From Sulfuricurvum sp. PC08-66 (GTDB taxonomy: Bacteria > Campylobacterota > Campylobacteria > Campylobacterales > Sulfurimonadaceae), in contig JQIT01000002.1 of the NCBI GenBank assembly GCA_000830255.1, positions 117,020-181,019 of the forward strand: a DNA stretch of 64,000 nucleotides. Reading direction: 5' to 3'. Under the pieces are notes generated by a model that was not told the origin of the DNA, searched no databases, and was given only the letters and a program-made list of their open reading frames with translations. The translations under genes and the position numbers were made by a program. Positions 35,865 to 44,961 of the stretch are shown piece after piece; position 1 is the stretch's first letter, and the number at the start of each line of letters is the position of its first letter.

Positions 35865-36599
35865 CTACTCGAATTTACGGAAAATCTTGGGCTCTGGCGC
35901 TTCAAAGGTGTAATCAAAAAGCTTGATAATGTGCGAATGCAACATCACTCTGTCGCTCTCCATCCCCCCATAAAGCGTATCACCAACGACGCTGTGTCCT
36001 ACGCTACGTAGATGCACGCGGATTTGATGGGTGCGACCTTGGTGAATGACCAGTTTGATTTTGGAGCGTTTGCGTGCTGCTAAAACAGGATAGACCTCTG
36101 TTTTAGCACTTTTGCCGTTGCGGTCGATGTTGCTTCTCGCAAATGCACCTTTGGTGGTTTTGATAGGTTTATCGATAACCATCTCCTCGACCACCACACC
36201 CTCAACCCATGCAATGTACTCTTTATAGACTGCATCGTTTTTGAAAGCCTCGATAGCTTTGAGACGAAACTCTTCGTTTTTGGTCAACAACAATACGCCG
36301 CTGGTCTCTTTGTCCAATCGATGCAAAAGTGTAACGTCATGAAATTTTTTGACTACCTCTTCGCTGTTGACAAAGGCGGGTTTGTTGATAGCAATAATGT
36401 TTTCATCCTCGAAAAGCACCTCTGCAGGAGCAATTTTGTCGATACGAAATTCGCTCTTGATATCAAGCTCTCCACGTGCAATTTTGACCTTTTTACCACT
36501 GCAAAAGACCAATCCTCTGTCGATAAGATCTTTGGCTTTGGCGTTGGAGATGCCCTCTTGGAGGGCGACTAATTTATACGCTTTTTCAGTATTGGCCAT
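35865..36599 (-). CDS. RluA-family pseudouridine synthase (RluD-like)
   Basis: 244 residues. An N-terminal S4-like RNA-binding segment (SNAKAKDLIDRGLVFCSGKK) is followed by the catalytic HRLDKETSGVLLLTKN, with the nucleophilic Asp, and VIHQGRTHQIRVHLRSVGHS, then GDTLYGG. It isomerises uridines in 23S rRNA or tRNA; the exact site is not predictable. It overlaps waaA by 14 nt and is the last gene of the glyQ-waaA run. Confidence 0.9.
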   Translation of the reverse strand: MANTEKAYKLVALQEGISNAKAKDLIDRGLVFCSGKKVKIARGELDIKSEFRIDKIAPAEVLFEDENIIAINKPAFVNSEEVVKKFHDVTLLHRLDKETSGVLLLTKNEEFRLKAIEAFKNDAVYKEYIAWVEGVVVEEMVIDKPIKTTKGAFARSNIDRNGKSAKTEVYPVLAARKRSKIKLVIHQGRTHQIRVHLRSVGHSVVGDTLYGGMESDRVMLHSHIIKLFDYTFEAPEPKIFRKFE

Positions 36600-37758
36600 G
36601 GGATAGCTCGCTTTCTATATAGTGATAAAAGGGGGTCAAATCGACCTCGCCTTGGATGTGCGCTGGCAAAAGTGTAGCACGTTGAGCTAGCGTCTCTTCT
36701 AGCATTTCTGGGGAGACAATAGCAACATTTTCGACCAATGCGAAGAGCGACTTGAGATTGAAAATATGCTCACCTGAGATAATTTTGTTGCCAAAGTGTG
36801 CAGGTTCGAGTGGATTGTGTCCGCCGATAGAGGCAAAAGCTCCACCCAAAATCACCACATCACTGATAGCATAGATATTGATAAGCTCGCCCATCGTATC
36901 GACCAATACCACGTCGCTCTCGAAATGTGGCTCTTGGCTGTATCGATGGTAGTGCAAACCTCGCGCCATCGTATAGACACGCAAGAGCGTATCGACCGCA
37001 TCAAAACGCTCAGGATGTCTAGGCACTACTACCAACACACTCTTTGGAGTGGGTCGATAGCTTGCCAAAATAAGCTCCTCTTCACCCTCATGTGTCGATG
37101 CGGCAACTATCATCTCTCTAGCAGGTTTGGGCAGTACACGCGTCGAGACGATTTTGGTCGCCAATTTGATATTGCCAATAACCCGCACATTGCGCGCACC
37201 CAACGCCTCTAAGCGCTCTTGGTCGAGTGAAGTTTGGCAAAAAACAGCATCGATATGGGCAAAAATTTCTCGATAAAACCAGCGCATCTTCCAATAGCGT
37301 CCGAAACTTCTATCGGTGATGCGCGCATTGAGCAATATTGTGTGAGTCCCTTTGCGCTTTGCCAAAAGCACCAAGAGATACCACAACTCCGCCTCGATGA
37401 GAATGAGCATGCGGTGTTTGCGCATCCAAAAAGGCAACCACAACTCGAACGGCAAATAGGCGCTGTTGGAGGTGTACTTGGCAATGACCTCACGCCCTGT
37501 TTTGGTAATAGCGCTTAGCGCAATACGTCTACTCTTCCACGCCTCGATGAGAGGTTTTATCGCTATGGCTTCACCGTAAGAGCACAAGTGGATATAAATA
37601 TCACTCGGTGCCAAAGCGCGATTGCGCCAAAGCCAAAAACGTGCAGGCAAGCTTTGTCGATACTTGGGTTTGCGCATCAAAAAGAGTAAAAATGGAAGTG
37701 CTACTACCCACAAGAGGAGTAGTAAAAGAGTGTAAAAAAAGGGAAAAAGGAGTTTCAC
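36586..37758 (-). CDS. waaA: 3-deoxy-D-manno-octulosonic acid (Kdo) transferase
   Basis: 390 residues. The N-terminal membrane anchor (FFYTLLLLLLWVVALPFLLF) is followed by the GT30 acceptor domain (YIHLCSYGEAIAIKPLIE, ILIEAELWYLLVLLAKRKG, LLNARITDRSF) and the CMP-Kdo-binding half with VVPRHPERFDAVD and GGHNPLEPAHFGN. It adds Kdo to lipid A precursor at the inner membrane. It directly abuts the zinc-ribbon gene, the same order as in Helicobacter. Confidence 0.95.
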   Translation of the reverse strand: MKLLFPFFYTLLLLLLWVVALPFLLFLMRKPKYRQSLPARFWLWRNRALAPSDIYIHLCSYGEAIAIKPLIEAWKSRRIALSAITKTGREVIAKYTSNSAYLPFELWLPFWMRKHRMLILIEAELWYLLVLLAKRKGTHTILLNARITDRSFGRYWKMRWFYREIFAHIDAVFCQTSLDQERLEALGARNVRVIGNIKLATKIVSTRVLPKPAREMIVAASTHEGEEELILASYRPTPKSVLVVVPRHPERFDAVDTLLRVYTMARGLHYHRYSQEPHFESDVVLVDTMGELINIYAISDVVILGGAFASIGGHNPLEPAHFGNKIISGEHIFNLKSLFALVENVAIVSPEMLEETLAQRATLLPAHIQGEVDLTPFYHYIESELSHGQY

Positions 37759-38481
37759 TTACGCCGATTGTGCAACTTCAGGCTCTTTGTAAAGAATGCG
37801 ACCACAATGAGGACACGTCACAATCTCTTCACCCACAATAACCTCTGCATAAACTTTGTCATTGAGTTTCATGTAGCAACCATAGCACGCTTGCTTGCGT
37901 ACAGGCACCACGGTTGTATTTTTTGCCCAGCGACGAATTTTTTCGTAAAAAGAGAGACCTTTTTGGTTGACTGTCGCTACCAGTGCCTCTTTTTTGCCGA
38001 ATACTTCTTGACGCTCTTTGTTGATAGTGGCAGTTTCGTGCGCTACCTCATCGCTGAGTGATTGCATTTGACCGCTTAACGTCTCAACGCGTTCGCTCTC
38101 TTTGGCAATTTCAGCTTGGCGGTTAGAGATGATTTTATCAAGACGCTCAATCTCTTCGTTCGCAAAAGTGATTTGCTCTTTTGCAATCTCCTCTTCGAGT
38201 TGCAACGATTTCATCTCACGCTCATTACGAATTTCAGAGCTTTTTGCGCTGTTCTCTTTGAGCTTTTGCCCCAACTCAGCTAGATGCAACTCGTTTTTGC
38301 GTTTTTTGAGTGTTGCATCTTCGATTTCGCGTTCCAAGGAGGCTTGAGCTGCCAAAATGGTCTCTTTCTCTTTTTCGATTTTGTGCAAGCGCGTATTGGC
38401 TGCTTTCAAACGTGGTTCAAATGCATCGATTTGTTTATCAATCTCTGAAAGTTCTACTAGTTGTTGAAGGTGTTTGTTCAT
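37759..38481 (-). CDS. Coiled-coil zinc-ribbon protein (HP0958/FlgZ-like)
   Basis: 240 residues. The first ~180 form a long antiparallel coiled coil. The C-terminus is a C4 zinc ribbon (KQACYGCYMKLNDKV, VTCPHCGRILY). In Helicobacter pylori the orthologue HP0958, in the same waaA-nif3 neighbourhood, binds RpoN and flagellin mRNA and is needed for flagella; that role here is by analogy. The ATG at 38481 has AAGGAA upstream; a 9-codon extension is possible but unsupported. Confidence 0.87.
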   Translation of the reverse strand: MNKHLQQLVELSEIDKQIDAFEPRLKAANTRLHKIEKEKETILAAQASLEREIEDATLKKRKNELHLAELGQKLKENSAKSSEIRNEREMKSLQLEEEIAKEQITFANEEIERLDKIISNRQAEIAKESERVETLSGQMQSLSDEVAHETATINKERQEVFGKKEALVATVNQKGLSFYEKIRRWAKNTTVVPVRKQACYGCYMKLNDKVYAEVIVGEEIVTCPHCGRILYKEPEVAQSA

Positions 38482-38504
38482 GCGAATGTTCCTTGGAGGG
38501 TTAC

Positions 38505-39248
38505 TCATTTAGTGCTATGTGCATTTTGCGAATAGTCAAATGGGTTTTTGGAAGCTGAAATTATAACTGAAATTGACCAATCTTTCAACTCTTTTTGCAA
38601 AACTTGCGCGAAATAACGCTCACTCTCATAGTGACCAATATCGATAAGCCCCAATCCCAACGCTTTTGCCTGCATCGCATCGTGGTATTTGATATCGCCT
38701 GTGATAAAACAATCCGCATCGACACTGGCTATCATCGAGGCTCCTGAACCCGTACACAATGCAATACGTTTTATGGGCTTGGCTGTGGGGACTGTTTTGA
38801 GGTGTTCAAACCCAAAAAGCTCTCCCATTTTGGTAACAAGTGCTTCGAAACTACCTGCAAACTCGGCATAGGCAATATACCCTTCACTCTTTTGCAAATG
38901 CCATCCCATAATCTCTTCAAGCACATAGCCATTGAGGTGTGTCTGGTCAAAATTGGTGTGCATCGCAATAAGGCTCTGATTTTTTCGCATCATCGATGCG
39001 ATGAGATTAGCGGGATAGGTAGCAAAATCGAGGGCTTTGAGGGGTGAAAAAATCAGAGGGTGATGCACAATAAAAAGCGTACCTTCTGGAGTACTCTCTA
39101 TTAGCTCGGCATCGATATCGAGCGAGAGCACGATGTGGGAAACGTCGCGTTTTTTATCGCCTACTTGCAGACCGCTGTTGTCCCATTTCTCTTGCAAAAC
39201 AAAAGGCGAGAGCGCATCCAATCGCGCTAACACCTCACCGATGGTCAT
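38505..39248 (-). CDS. Nif3-like dinuclear metal centre protein (YqfO/YbgI family)
   Basis: 247 residues. GEVLARLDALSPFVLQEKWD and DNSGLQVG open the fold; LFIVHHPLIFSPLKALD (metal His), AMHTNFDQTHLNG and CFITGDIKYHDAMQAKALG, then IDIGHYESE, are the metal ligands. The family's biochemical role is uncertain (GTP cyclohydrolase-type activity has been claimed). Its ATG overlaps the NYN gene stop as ATGA. Confidence 0.92.
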   Translation of the reverse strand: MTIGEVLARLDALSPFVLQEKWDNSGLQVGDKKRDVSHIVLSLDIDAELIESTPEGTLFIVHHPLIFSPLKALDFATYPANLIASMMRKNQSLIAMHTNFDQTHLNGYVLEEIMGWHLQKSEGYIAYAEFAGSFEALVTKMGELFGFEHLKTVPTAKPIKRIALCTGSGASMIASVDADCFITGDIKYHDAMQAKALGLGLIDIGHYESERYFAQVLQKELKDWSISVIISASKNPFDYSQNAHSTK

Positions 39249-39994
39249 CGAGAGGCTCGTTTGGGTCGCACATAGACGCTTTTGTGTGGACCGTACTCGT
39301 CATCGAAGCGCGTTTTTATCTCATATTTTTCGGTCGCTTCCAAAAGTTCACTCAACTTTTTATAGCCATAGTTGCGTGGGTCAAAATCGGGCGTGGTATT
39401 GGCGATGTGTTGACCAATACGCCCCAAATTGGCCCATTGTGTATCATCGATACTGTCCTCCACGGCACGGCGTAGCAAATCCAAAAGCTTGACATCTTTG
39501 CGAATGTCATACTTCTCGACTACCGCAGTTTGGGCGTTTTGGTGCATGACGGGAGCGCTATCACCTTGGAGATTTTCGATATAGATAAACTTATCGACAG
39601 CATTGACGAAGGGTTTTGGGGTCTTTTTCTCACCAAAACCGTACACTTTGAGACCCGCTTCACGAATACGAGAGGCGAGTTTGGTGAAGTCGCTATCGCT
39701 ACTCACGATACAAAAACCGTCGAAATTTTTGGTGTAGAGCAGATCCATCGCATCGATAATCATCGCGCTGTCGGTCGCATTTTTGCCTGTCGTATAGGCG
39801 AACTGTTGCATGGGCGTAATCGAATACTCTAGCAAAACCGCTTTCCATTGTTTCAGACGTGTATCCGTCCAATCACCGTAGATGCGTTTGACGCTTGCGA
39901 TACCGTATTTGGCTATCTCAGCGATGAGACCCTCAACTGCCGCGGCACTGGAGTTGTCTGCATCGATGAGTACTGCTAATCGCTCTTGATGCAT
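39245..39994 (-). CDS. NYN-domain (LabA/DUF88) protein with OST-HTH/LOTUS domain
   Basis: 249 residues. The N-terminal PIN-like NYN nuclease fold has its acidic residues in AVLIDADNSSAAAV, GKNATDSAMIIDAMDLLY and IVSSDSDFTKLASRIREAG. The C-terminal ~85 residues (LLDLLRRAVEDSIDDTQWAN, then RNYGYKKLSELLEATEKYEI) match the LOTUS/OST-HTH RNA-binding winged helix. The combination suggests an RNA-processing or RNA-turnover factor. It is translationally coupled to glyQ (TGATG) and nif3 (ATGA), inside a housekeeping operon. Confidence 0.9.
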   Translation of the reverse strand: MHQERLAVLIDADNSSAAAVEGLIAEIAKYGIASVKRIYGDWTDTRLKQWKAVLLEYSITPMQQFAYTTGKNATDSAMIIDAMDLLYTKNFDGFCIVSSDSDFTKLASRIREAGLKVYGFGEKKTPKPFVNAVDKFIYIENLQGDSAPVMHQNAQTAVVEKYDIRKDVKLLDLLRRAVEDSIDDTQWANLGRIGQHIANTTPDFDPRNYGYKKLSELLEATEKYEIKTRFDDEYGPHKSVYVRPKRASR

Positions 39995-40878
39995 CAGGCT
40001 TTGACACGCGCATTGCGTGCCTCCTCTTGGCTTTTATATAGCAGTGCACACCCTTTGGCAAGCTCACGAATCTGCAAAATATAGTTGGCGCGCTCTGTCA
40101 CCGAGATGGCTTTGCGGGCATCGAGCATATTGAAAGTGTGGCTGGCTTCCATGCACAAATCGTATGCAGGAAGTGGAAGCTCTGCCTCCAAGGCGCGTTT
40201 GCATTCACGTGCGGCAGCTTCAAATTTGGCAAAGAGCATCGATGTATCAGCCACCTCAAAGTGGTAGCGGCTAAACTCAATTTCGCTCTCTTTGTGGATG
40301 TCTCGATAGCGTGTCACACCGTGCTTGTTTTCGTTCCAGACGATGTCAAAAACGGAATTGACCCCTTGCAAATACATCGCCAATCGCTCTGTACCGTAGG
40401 TAATCTCCACTGCCACAGGGTCACACACGACGGAACCTACTTGCTGAAAATAGGTGAACTGCGTCACCTCCATGCCGTTGAGCCACACTTCCCAGCCCAA
40501 GCCCCACGCCCCAAGCGTAGGCGACTCCCAATTGTCCTCGACAAAACGAATATCGTGTTGTGACAAATCAAGCCCCAAATACTCCAACGATTTGAGGTAA
40601 AGCTCTTGGATATTATCAGGAGAGGGTTTGATGATGACTTGGAATTGGTAATAGCTACCTAGACGATTGGGATTTTCGCCGTACCGACCGTCGGTGGGGC
40701 GACGACTAGGTGCGACGTAGGCTACAGACCACGGTGTCGCATCGAGGGTGCGCAAAAAAGTTGCGGGATGAAACGTACCTGCACCAGCAGCTACGTCATA
40801 AGGCTGTACGATATTACACCCTTGCTCTTTCCAAAATTGTTGCAATTTCAAAAGTAAATCGCTAAAGGTGACCATCAT
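39994..40878 (-). CDS. glyQ: Glycyl-tRNA synthetase alpha subunit
   Basis: 294-residue class II subunit of the alpha2beta2 GlyRS. Motifs: [47 protein letters not shown] and [19 protein letters not shown]. The beta subunit gene (glyS) is not in the window, so the pair is split. Two ATGs in tandem at 40878 and 40875 both fit the AAAGG site. Confidence 0.98.
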   Translation of the reverse strand: MMVTFSDLLLKLQQFWKEQGCNIVQPYDVAAGAGTFHPATFLRTLDATPWSVAYVAPSRRPTDGRYGENPNRLGSYYQFQVIIKPSPDNIQELYLKSLEYLGLDLSQHDIRFVEDNWESPTLGAWGLGWEVWLNGMEVTQFTYFQQVGSVVCDPVAVEITYGTERLAMYLQGVNSVFDIVWNENKHGVTRYRDIHKESEIEFSRYHFEVADTSMLFAKFEAAARECKRALEAELPLPAYDLCMEASHTFNMLDARKAISVTERANYILQIRELAKGCALLYKSQEEARNARVKA

Positions 40879-40904
40879 CTTTGCCTTTGGGTTAAAATTG
40901 CGCC

Positions 40905-40910
40905 ATTATA
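40905..40910 (-). promoter_or_regulatory. Likely -10 element of the glyQ operon
   Basis: TATAAT on the minus strand, 27 nt before the first ATG of glyQ, in the 43-nt gap after the DUF89 gene. The preceding sequence GGC gives no extended -10; the -35 is unclear. Confidence 0.5.
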
Positions 40911-40921
40911 GCCAAAACTCT

Positions 40922-41788
40922 TTAACGCAAACCGCGTCGTAGCGCCATGTAAGTGCCCACAGCATGCCCCACGTAGGCGGCTACCACATCGCATTTGACC
41001 TTGAAGAGATGATAGACCTCACGAGCGTCGCTTTGGGTCATCGTCTCAAAATTGCCCATACCTTTGGCGATGACGACATCGGCACGCGCAAAAAGGTCTT
41101 GGGCGTCCAGTGAAGCTCTCTCATAGATAAATCCAGGGGTGGGCACACCGCTGTTTACGACCGTGGCATAAGCTGCTATGCCACTCTCCAATGCCTCTTC
41201 ATAAGTGACATCATTGATGATAGGATTGCCGCGCGTCATATAATGTATAGCAAGCGTAGGGAAAGTGCCTTTGAGGTGTTCGATAAAGAGCAAATCAAAA
41301 ATATGCTCGCCTGCATTATCTGCTAAATAGAGAAGTGTTTGGGCGTTTTGGAGTCTATCAAATAGCGATGCAAAATCATCGACCCCAAAATCTGCCTCTA
41401 GCACGCGCGCCACATCTGCCAACAAATCGTACTCATGTTGCGTCGCCAAATCGATGACATTGCCTGCAACTGCCATCTTAGCTGAAGCCAAAAGTGAATT
41501 GGGCGCCTTTTGTATCATCGTACGAAGCATGGGTAGCAGTTGCACTGCCTCTTGGGTTGCTTTGGCTTTTGCCTCATCGTAGAGGTCTCTTTTGTGGGCT
41601 AGTTGCGCGATAGCTTCATAAAGCGGCGTAGCAACTTCGGGAGGTGTGAGAGAAAAATCAAACGATTGCGAGTGTTCGAGCGCTAGAGCATCGATAGCTC
41701 TAGCCAAAGAAGCAGAAGCATGGATAGTAGATGCGACACGACTGGCTTGACCCAATATGCAGGTCACACACGCCCTATCGAGGGTCAC
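40922..41788 (-). CDS. DUF89/ARMT1-like metal-dependent phosphatase
   Basis: 288 residues. The N-terminal Cys pair (RACVTCILGQASR), the central LADNAGEHIFDLLFIEHLKG (Asp/Asn metal site) and VIAKGMGNFETMTQS are the DUF89 signatures. This metal-dependent phosphatase family is proposed to repair damaged sugar-phosphate metabolites. The GTG at 41788 overlaps the upstream stop as GTGA. Substrate unknown. Confidence 0.85.
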   Translation of the reverse strand: MTLDRACVTCILGQASRVASTIHASASLARAIDALALEHSQSFDFSLTPPEVATPLYEAIAQLAHKRDLYDEAKAKATQEAVQLLPMLRTMIQKAPNSLLASAKMAVAGNVIDLATQHEYDLLADVARVLEADFGVDDFASLFDRLQNAQTLLYLADNAGEHIFDLLFIEHLKGTFPTLAIHYMTRGNPIINDVTYEEALESGIAAYATVVNSGVPTPGFIYERASLDAQDLFARADVVIAKGMGNFETMTQSDAREVYHLFKVKCDVVAAYVGHAVGTYMALRRGLR

Positions 41789-42273
41789 GCAGGGCGCTTC
41801 TCTGTGGCGTAATCTTCGACGACTTTGCCCCACATAAGTTTGTACTTGCGGTGCAAATAGGCGACCTCATCTTGCGAGTGTTTGAGTTGCGCGGTGAGCG
41901 TATCGACCGTTTTGCGGTCTTCGTTGTAAAGCTCTTGCATTTGATAGATAGCCTCTTTCAAAAAGGCATTCTCATCTTTGACCGTGGCAATCATCTCATC
42001 TTTGGTTGCCAAAACTTTTTCGTGAAGGCTGATAATGGTTCCAATCGTCTTTTCTACAAAGGCTTGTTGGATACTCATCTGTCCACTTACCGTCGATACA
42101 TTTTGCATCACTTGTGGGATGATAGCGTGCGTATGCGATGTCGCATCGACATAAACATCACCATCCTCCTCTTTGGTAATCAACTTACCTGAACCAATCA
42201 TCTCTTCGATAGTATCGAAATCGATATCGACGGTTTTCGCAAACTCCGCCAAACTCAACCAATGTGCTTGCAT
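41785..42273 (-). CDS. Conserved coiled-coil protein (DUF3972-like)
   Basis: 162 residues. The N-terminal ~50 residues look like a small DNA-binding or excisionase-like helix-turn-helix (WLSLAEFAKTVDIDFDTIEE, MIGSGKLITKEEDGDVYVDA). The rest is coiled coil (KDEMIATVKDENAFLKEAIY) with a basic end. I recall a family DUF3972 restricted to Campylobacterota that fits. Function unknown. An AAGGAGAG precedes the ATG, and the gene is coupled to the DUF89 gene. Confidence 0.7.
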   Translation of the reverse strand: MQAHWLSLAEFAKTVDIDFDTIEEMIGSGKLITKEEDGDVYVDATSHTHAIIPQVMQNVSTVSGQMSIQQAFVEKTIGTIISLHEKVLATKDEMIATVKDENAFLKEAIYQMQELYNEDRKTVDTLTAQLKHSQDEVAYLHRKYKLMWGKVVEDYATEKRPA

Positions 42274-42298
42274 ACTCTCTCCTTATAGTTATTGAATA

Positions 42299-42793
42299 TT
42301 AGAGGCGTTGCTCTATCTCGAGTGAATCCATCTCCACTTTTTTAGCCTTGGCGATGCGATCCTCTTCGAGTTTGATACGTAACTCTACATTCTCGATAGC
42401 CAAAATTTGCATCGCTAAATAGGCAGAATTAATCGCCCCTGCTTTACCAATAGCGACAGTCGCCACAGGCATACCTGCTGGCATTTGCACCGTAGAGTAG
42501 AGCGCATCGACACCGCTAAGGTCACTGCCTCCCATAGGAACACCAATCACAGGACGAATCGTCGTAGCCGCCAATGCACCCGCTAGGTGTGCCGCCATAC
42601 CTGCAGCAGCGATGAAGACTTTTGCGCCTTTGGCTTCTGCCTCTTTGATATAGGCTTTTGTACGCTCAGGACTACGGTGCGCCGATGAAATAATAAGCTC
42701 GTACTGTACATCGAACGCTTCAAATGTATCTGCGCACGCCTTCATGACGTTGTAGTCGCTTTTTGAACCTATAACGATTGATGCGAAATCCAT
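42299..42793 (-). CDS. purE: N5-carboxyaminoimidazole ribonucleotide mutase
   Basis: 164 residues, octameric class I PurE of purine biosynthesis. VIGSKSDYNVMKACADTFEA, ISSAHRSPERTKAYI, AAAGMAAHLAGALAATT and GVPMGGSDLSGVDALYS are the substrate-binding segments. The GAGGAG site is close to the ATG. purK is not nearby. Confidence 0.96.
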   Translation of the reverse strand: MDFASIVIGSKSDYNVMKACADTFEAFDVQYELIISSAHRSPERTKAYIKEAEAKGAKVFIAAAGMAAHLAGALAATTIRPVIGVPMGGSDLSGVDALYSTVQMPAGMPVATVAIGKAGAINSAYLAMQILAIENVELRIKLEEDRIAKAKKVEMDSLEIEQRL

Positions 42794-42863
42794 CGAATAT
42801 ACTCCTCTTTCGGGGTTTTGAATTGACTAAAACCACGAAAAAGCAAAAAACAGTCCAAAAATA

Positions 42864-44198
42864 TTATTGCGACGCGGGGCATCCCATTTTTTCATCGTGT
42901 GTAGCGACGGTACCCATATCAGGGCGTGCAGGAATACGCAAAAAGCTGTTCGCAGGGAGTGCAGAGGGTAGACATATAGGAACCAAATAGCCGCTGTGCA
43001 CGGCATCGAGCACTTTGCCCTCTTGGGTGAGAATCGAGGCAAGCTCCAAATAGTAGCGCCCCTCCTCCTCATAAATGCGACCTTTTTCATTATCGATAGG
43101 CACTATGGTCGCATACGCGGGTGCGACGATTTCGAGTTTGTCGTGTGGACGTGTAGTGAATTTGCACTCATAATGTAGCCCATCTTCCATCACCCAGCCT
43201 ACAACTTGGTGCGTACCCTGAAGCATTGTCGCTTCAAGATTTTGCGTATCGTTGCGCTCAAAAGGTCGCGATATCAAATAGGCATCGGTGTAGCCTCGAT
43301 TTTGCAACGATTGCAACTCCTCTTGATAGCGTTGGGGCATATAATCACCTGCATAAAAATCATCGATAGCTTGTCGATAGGCTTTGGCGGTAATTGCGGC
43401 ATAGTAGGCCGCTTTGGTGCGCCCTTCGATTTTGATGCTGTCGATGACACCACTACCCAAAATCTCATCGAGATGGGATGCGAGATTCATATCCTTGGCA
43501 TTCATGATGTAGGTGCCCACCCCAGGATCCTCTTCGAGTTTGAAAAGCGTCCCTGTTTCAGGATTTTCGGCATAAAGGGTGTAGGGAAATCTACAATCAT
43601 TGGCGCAACTACCGCGATTGGGGACGCGTCCACTTTGCAGTGCTGAAATGAGGCATCGACCGCTGTAGGCAAAGCACATCGAGCCATGCACGAAGACCTC
43701 GATTTCCAGCTCAGGAAGAGCCTTTTTGATGGCGCTTAAATCTTTGAGCGAAATTTCACGCGCCGCGATAATGCGACGTACACCCATATCCCAATAGACC
43801 TGCGCATCCAGCACATTCATCACGTTGGCTTGAGTGGAGAGGTGCAGTGGCATGTGAGGGGCAATTTGACGCGCCAATCGCACGACCCCTGGGCTTGCAA
43901 CGATAAGTGCATCAGGATTGAGTGCCACCATCGCTTCGATATGCTTCTCTAACAGTCCCAATTGCGAATTAAAGGGGAAGCCGTTGACCGTCACATAAAC
44001 TTTTCGACCGCGCTCATGGGCATAATCGATACCCTCTTTGAAGCTCTCCATGGTGAACTCTTTGCCTGAGCGAATCCGAAGCGAAAAGTGACTCACCCCA
44101 CCATAGACAGCGTCAGCGCCGTAATCGATAGCAATTTTGAGCTTTTCGAGATTGCCCGCTGGAGAGAGCAACTCTACTTTTTTAGCAGAATCTGTCAC
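42864..44198 (-). CDS. U32-family peptidase-like protein (TrhP/YegQ type)
   Basis: 444 residues. VELLSPAGNLEKLKIAIDYG, then ADAVYGGVSHFSLR, open the barrel, and the U32 signature EVFVHGSMCFAYSGRCLISA, then RGSCANDCRFPY, carries conserved Cys residues. Several family members (TrhP/TrhO pathway) are needed for 5-hydroxyuridine in tRNA; others were called collagenases (PrtC). tRNA modification is the likelier role. The GTG at 44198 overlaps the cheZ stop as GTGA, as in Helicobacter where the two genes are adjacent. Confidence 0.9.
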   Translation of the reverse strand: MTDSAKKVELLSPAGNLEKLKIAIDYGADAVYGGVSHFSLRIRSGKEFTMESFKEGIDYAHERGRKVYVTVNGFPFNSQLGLLEKHIEAMVALNPDALIVASPGVVRLARQIAPHMPLHLSTQANVMNVLDAQVYWDMGVRRIIAAREISLKDLSAIKKALPELEIEVFVHGSMCFAYSGRCLISALQSGRVPNRGSCANDCRFPYTLYAENPETGTLFKLEEDPGVGTYIMNAKDMNLASHLDEILGSGVIDSIKIEGRTKAAYYAAITAKAYRQAIDDFYAGDYMPQRYQEELQSLQNRGYTDAYLISRPFERNDTQNLEATMLQGTHQVVGWVMEDGLHYECKFTTRPHDKLEIVAPAYATIVPIDNEKGRIYEEEGRYYLELASILTQEGKVLDAVHSGYLVPICLPSALPANSFLRIPARPDMGTVATHDEKMGCPASQ

Positions 44199-44881
44199 GC
44201 GCTCTCTTGACCAAAGGAGCTAAGTAACGCCTCGATATCGTCATTGCTCATGACATCTTCTGTTGTCGTATCGCCATGAATATGGGTCGCGCTACTGACA
44301 CGCTTGGTGTCATCTTTGCTGCTAGAAAAAAGTGTATTCATATACTTGGACAAGGCACGCATGACGTTGATAACGCGCTCAATTTTTTGGCGATGAATAT
44401 CTTGGTACTGCATGATATCCATAGCGTTCATCACTTGGTCGCCGTTGTTTTGGAGCATATCGATGTGCGCGTCGATTTTTTGTGCAGTCGCTTCCATCTG
44501 GTGCAGATGGGTCTCAAAGGTCATAATACGTGGAAATTTTTCGTTCAACACTTTGAGTGTGCCTATAACCTCTTGGATATCGACCAACACCTCTTGCATC
44601 GTCGATTCGCTCTGTTGCAAATCACGACCTATTCCATCGATAATGTCAAAAATAGCTGTCGATTTCTCTTCAGACTCGCGTGTAACATCATCGAGCTGAT
44701 TGACCATTTTGTTGTCATCGACAGGTGCAGGAGGTGGCCAGTGCGCATCATCGGGTAGATTATCAGGAAGTGAGCTATCTCTCTTTGATACACCTTTGGA
44801 GGGTTTCGCGGCAGGCTCCTCTTCAAAGGCGTCGAGATCCATATCACCACTCATAATCGCATCAAGCTCTTCTTGCGTCAT
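44195..44881 (-). CDS. cheZ: CheY-P phosphatase CheZ (epsilon type)
   Basis: 228 residues. It starts MTQEELDAIMSGDMDLDAF, has a long helical hairpin, and carries MQYQDIHRQKIERVINVM. In this segment Asp and Gln are spaced DxxxQ like the catalytic pair in E. coli CheZ. The C-terminal SNDDIEALLSSFG resembles the CheY-binding helix. It dephosphorylates CheY-P in chemotaxis. The call is supported by the cheZ/U32 adjacency known in Helicobacter. The proline-rich linker near residues 45-55 is unstructured. Confidence 0.87.
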   Translation of the reverse strand: MTQEELDAIMSGDMDLDAFEEEPAAKPSKGVSKRDSSLPDNLPDDAHWPPPAPVDDNKMVNQLDDVTRESEEKSTAIFDIIDGIGRDLQQSESTMQEVLVDIQEVIGTLKVLNEKFPRIMTFETHLHQMEATAQKIDAHIDMLQNNGDQVMNAMDIMQYQDIHRQKIERVINVMRALSKYMNTLFSSSKDDTKRVSSATHIHGDTTTEDVMSNDDIEALLSSFGQESA

Positions 44882-44911
44882 ACAAACTCCACTTTGAGAT
44901 CAATTCAAACG

Positions 44912-44935
44912 ATTATAATCTAGCTTCACTATAAT
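44912..44935. promoter_or_regulatory. Divergent -10 elements between cheZ and the PHP phosphatase
   Basis: GATTATAATC (44911-44920) is a perfect palindrome that puts a TATAAT on both strands. A second TATAAT on the plus strand is at 44930-44935, 26 nt before the phosphatase ATG. The gap is 80 nt in total. Confidence 0.5.
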
Positions 44936-44961
44936 TTTATTTAAAAGAGGGTAGCTACACC

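Noticed and set aside
44276..44758. 160-codon plus-strand frame opposite cheZ
   Set aside because: Shadow of cheZ, which has the DxxxQ catalytic motif and conserved neighbours.
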